NCBI GenBank assembly: GCA_026936335.1
Contig: JAPMXV010000053.1
Location: 124,001-188,000 of the forward strand
Source of the DNA: Mantamonas sphyraenae
Taxonomy: Eukaryota; CRuMs; Mantamonadidae
Direction of reading: 5' to 3'
DNA length: 64,000 nucleotides
The translations under genes were made by a program, and so were the position numbers. Numbering within the stretch: the stretch's first letter is position 1; each line of letters opens with the position of its first letter. The notes below the pieces were generated by a model. The model worked only from the letters and a program-made list of their open reading frames with translations, was not told the DNA's origin and ran no database searches. Below are positions 61,914 through 64,000 of the stretch, piece by piece.

Positions 61914-63959
61914 TCATTCATAGGCAGGAGGGGCAGTGCCACCCAAAGTAGACTGTTGCTGCTTGGCGGTGGAGTCGCTGCTGCTGCTGCTGTTGCTGTT
62001 GCTGTTGCTAGCGGATGAAACCTGTCCGCTGCTGCTGCTGCTGACGGAGGCCGACTCGTCTTCGTCGGCAGGTGGGACAATGGGCTCATTGGGTGTGATG
62101 TCGTTGGCACGCATGTAGCTGAGGAATTGGTTGGGGATCTCACTGAGCACCTCCTCGGCCAGCTTGGCGGTGGAGGTGTTGACAAAGTCACGGAAGGGCA
62201 CAAACTGCACAATGTCACGCTTGGCCTGGCGTCCCTTGGAATCGCACAGGGGTTCCACGTCAGCGTCCAAACGCTCCATGTTGGCAAAGTTGGCCTGGCC
62301 AATGCCCACAATGATGACCGACAGGGGCAGCTCCGAGGCACCCACCAGGCGGTCGATGGTCTTGTCGATGTCTGTGATCTCGCCGTCGGTGAGAATGAGC
62401 AGGATGTTGTAGTGCTGGTCCTCCTGCGAGTTGTGTCGTGCGGCCAGGTTGGAGGCGGTGGCGATGACCTCGGCAAAGTTGGTGGGACCAAACAGGGTCA
62501 CCGTGTTGACTGCGTTGTAGTAGGCGTCCAACACCCCCTGGATGCCCTCACACTCGGCATCGTCGTAGTTGAAGTTGGCAGGGAAGCAGTGGGAGGTGAT
62601 GGGTCCACCCTTGGGGTTGCGTGGGTCGGGCACCTTGGCTCCAAAGCCCCACACGGGGAAACGCTTGTCCGAGTCATAGTTGGCCACAATCTCGCCCACA
62701 GCCACAATGGCCTTTTGATAGTCGTTGGGTTGGTACGGGTTCTGGTAGTGCAGGGAGCCCGAGTACAGCTGGTCGCCATTGGAGGCAGTAAAGTCGATGG
62801 CCACCATGAGGGAGATCTCACACCCACCACGGATGTAATCCAGGAAGGAGTTGACCTTGGTGAGCACCACGTTGTTCAACACAAGCTTCCCACTGTTCTT
62901 GTAGCTCTTCTTCTTGCGCTTGGCCGGATCCTTAAACTCAAACTCCCGCTCGTTTGCCATCAGCTCGCCCATGTCCGTGATCAGCTCGCCGATAAAGTCC
63001 GAGCTGCCCGACCGGTCCCAATCGTAGCACTCAAACTTGATGGGACGCTGCATGTCGCCTCCACACAGGCCCTGCAGCGAAATCATGAACGGGGCCCACG
63101 TAGGGTTCAGGTTCTTCATCACCACCTCTGTTTTGTGCACGGGCGTCCAGTCCCCATCCTCACGCGCCTTGGAAATCACAAGGTAGGGGTCACTCTTGCC
63201 AAAGAAGTCCTTCTTGTCCAAGTTGGTGGCACTGAGTTCAAAGCTGTTTGGATGTGCGTGTGTGGAAGAGCGGGGGGGGGGAATGACGTGAGTGATCAGC
63301 GTGGGAGGACCGAGTATGATGCACAAGGAAACGGTGACAGGGTGCATTGGAAGGCGACCGGGGAAGAGGGAGGGGGGGATTGCAAACACTTGGGGTGAAC
63401 AGCGACTGGGGGAGGGAGGGGATGATACGTACCGGATGTTTGCGTTGAGATCACCCAACTCTTCGGCAGACACAGTCATGGAGCCAACCTGGATGCCGCC
63501 CTTTTTCGAGTTGCTGTGAGAGAGCACAGACAGGTGCGGAAGGAGGACGCGGGGGGGGGTGGCATGGGTACACGTTCATGGGTGTCAGCACAATGGATGG
63601 TTTGGCGGCCGGCGGAAAAGTCTCAAAGAGGGAAAGGAGTGGCCAAGGCCTTACGTCAGCGTGAACGTCTTGCGGCTAAAGGTGTGACCAACAATCTCGC
63701 CAAGGGTGGTGAGCTGTGTGTGCACGAGAGGGTCAGTATGGTGGCAGGGTTGTATGAGCCAACATGTGGGCTGGGGGGGGACAAAAACCATTGGGAGCGG
63801 GCCGCCGCACGAAAACGTACGCACGAGCCGATGTAGTCGTGCCGAGACAAGTCGTTTGTGTCGCTGTCGGCATCCCACACCTCAAACTTGAGGCTCTGGA
63901 CAGTCTCAAAGTAGTAGTCCATGACAATGGGTGTGATGAACACGGGCGAGTTGTTGTCG
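61914..63959 (-). CDS. Copine, partial at right edge
   Basis: Exons 63821-63959, 63655-63713, 63433-63513 and 61914-63243 are visible; upstream exons lie outside the window. The visible part starts in C2A (FITPIVMDYYFETVQSLKFE, YIGSCLTTLGEIVG) and contains C2B with DKKDFFGKSDPYLVI (calcium-binding Asp residues). The copine vWA domain follows, with MIDAS DFTASN and TDGEITD. Copines bind phospholipid membranes in a calcium-dependent way and recruit partners through vWA. The C-terminus is a Ser-rich low-complexity tail ending GGTAPPAYE. Intron phases fit across all junctions (donors gtacgt, gtaagg, gtacgt). It is convergent with Wee1, 102 bp apart. Confidence 0.9.
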
Positions 63960-64000
63960 CTGCAGGGGGCGCACACACAGGGGATTTCACCGGGAGGGAT

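Overview
This is a compact nuclear genome segment from a unicellular eukaryote. It has spliceosomal GT-AG introns, about 33 protein genes in 64 kb, roughly 55-60 percent GC, and many short CA/GT and GA tracts in introns and intergenic gaps. I saw no rRNA, tRNA, transposon or CRISPR array. FAM184 and DRC10/IQCD, the latter a dynein regulatory complex subunit, point to a cell that builds motile flagella. HAUS1, Wee1, UVSSA, AIP1/WDR1, an ENTH epsin, a copine, a TTD14-like protein and an SK-like potassium channel form a broad eukaryotic toolkit. The lineage cannot be fixed from this window; an opisthokont relative such as a choanoflagellate, or another flagellate, would fit. Layout from left to right: TauE/SafE permease (-), tandem Coa1-like membrane protein (+), charged Gly/Lys-rich protein (+), RING protein (+), PhyH dioxygenase (-) and a small protein directly upstream of it (-), acyl-CoA synthetase-like ANL enzyme (+), GRAM-VASt sterol-transfer protein (-), FAM184 (+), triple purine nucleoside phosphorylase fusion (-), SK-like K+ channel (+), small basic protein (-), first member of a tudor-like paralogous pair (+), A20/AN1 protein (+), small Cys/His protein (+), ankyrin protein (-), EF-hand protein (+), epsin (+), second tudor-like/AT-hook protein (-), DUF1295 membrane protein (+), AIP1 (+), UVSSA (-), DHRS12 (+), DCAF6-like WD40 (-), SET-domain protein (+), DRC10 (+), TTD14-like (-), sulfiredoxin (+), HAUS1 (+), SLC33A1-like transporter (+), membrane SLOG protein (-), Wee1 (+) and a partial copine (-). 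Genes are unrelated in function and packed tightly. Most minus-strand genes share a short divergent promoter with a plus-strand neighbour, and convergent neighbours often end within 50 bp of each other. One convergent pair overlaps in coding sequence, and one same-strand pair overlaps as ATGA. Exon models were built by hand from reading frame, phase and splice motifs. Four genes (ANL synthetase, GRAM-VASt, SET, TTD14-like) contain a reading-frame break that is either a very short or weak intron or a small sequence error, and this is stated in each entry. The strongest leads are the triple-PNP fusion, the new tudor-like pair, the ATGA-overlapping pair, the membrane-anchored SLOG protein, the paired E2F-type sites upstream of wee1, and the unusual splice signals.
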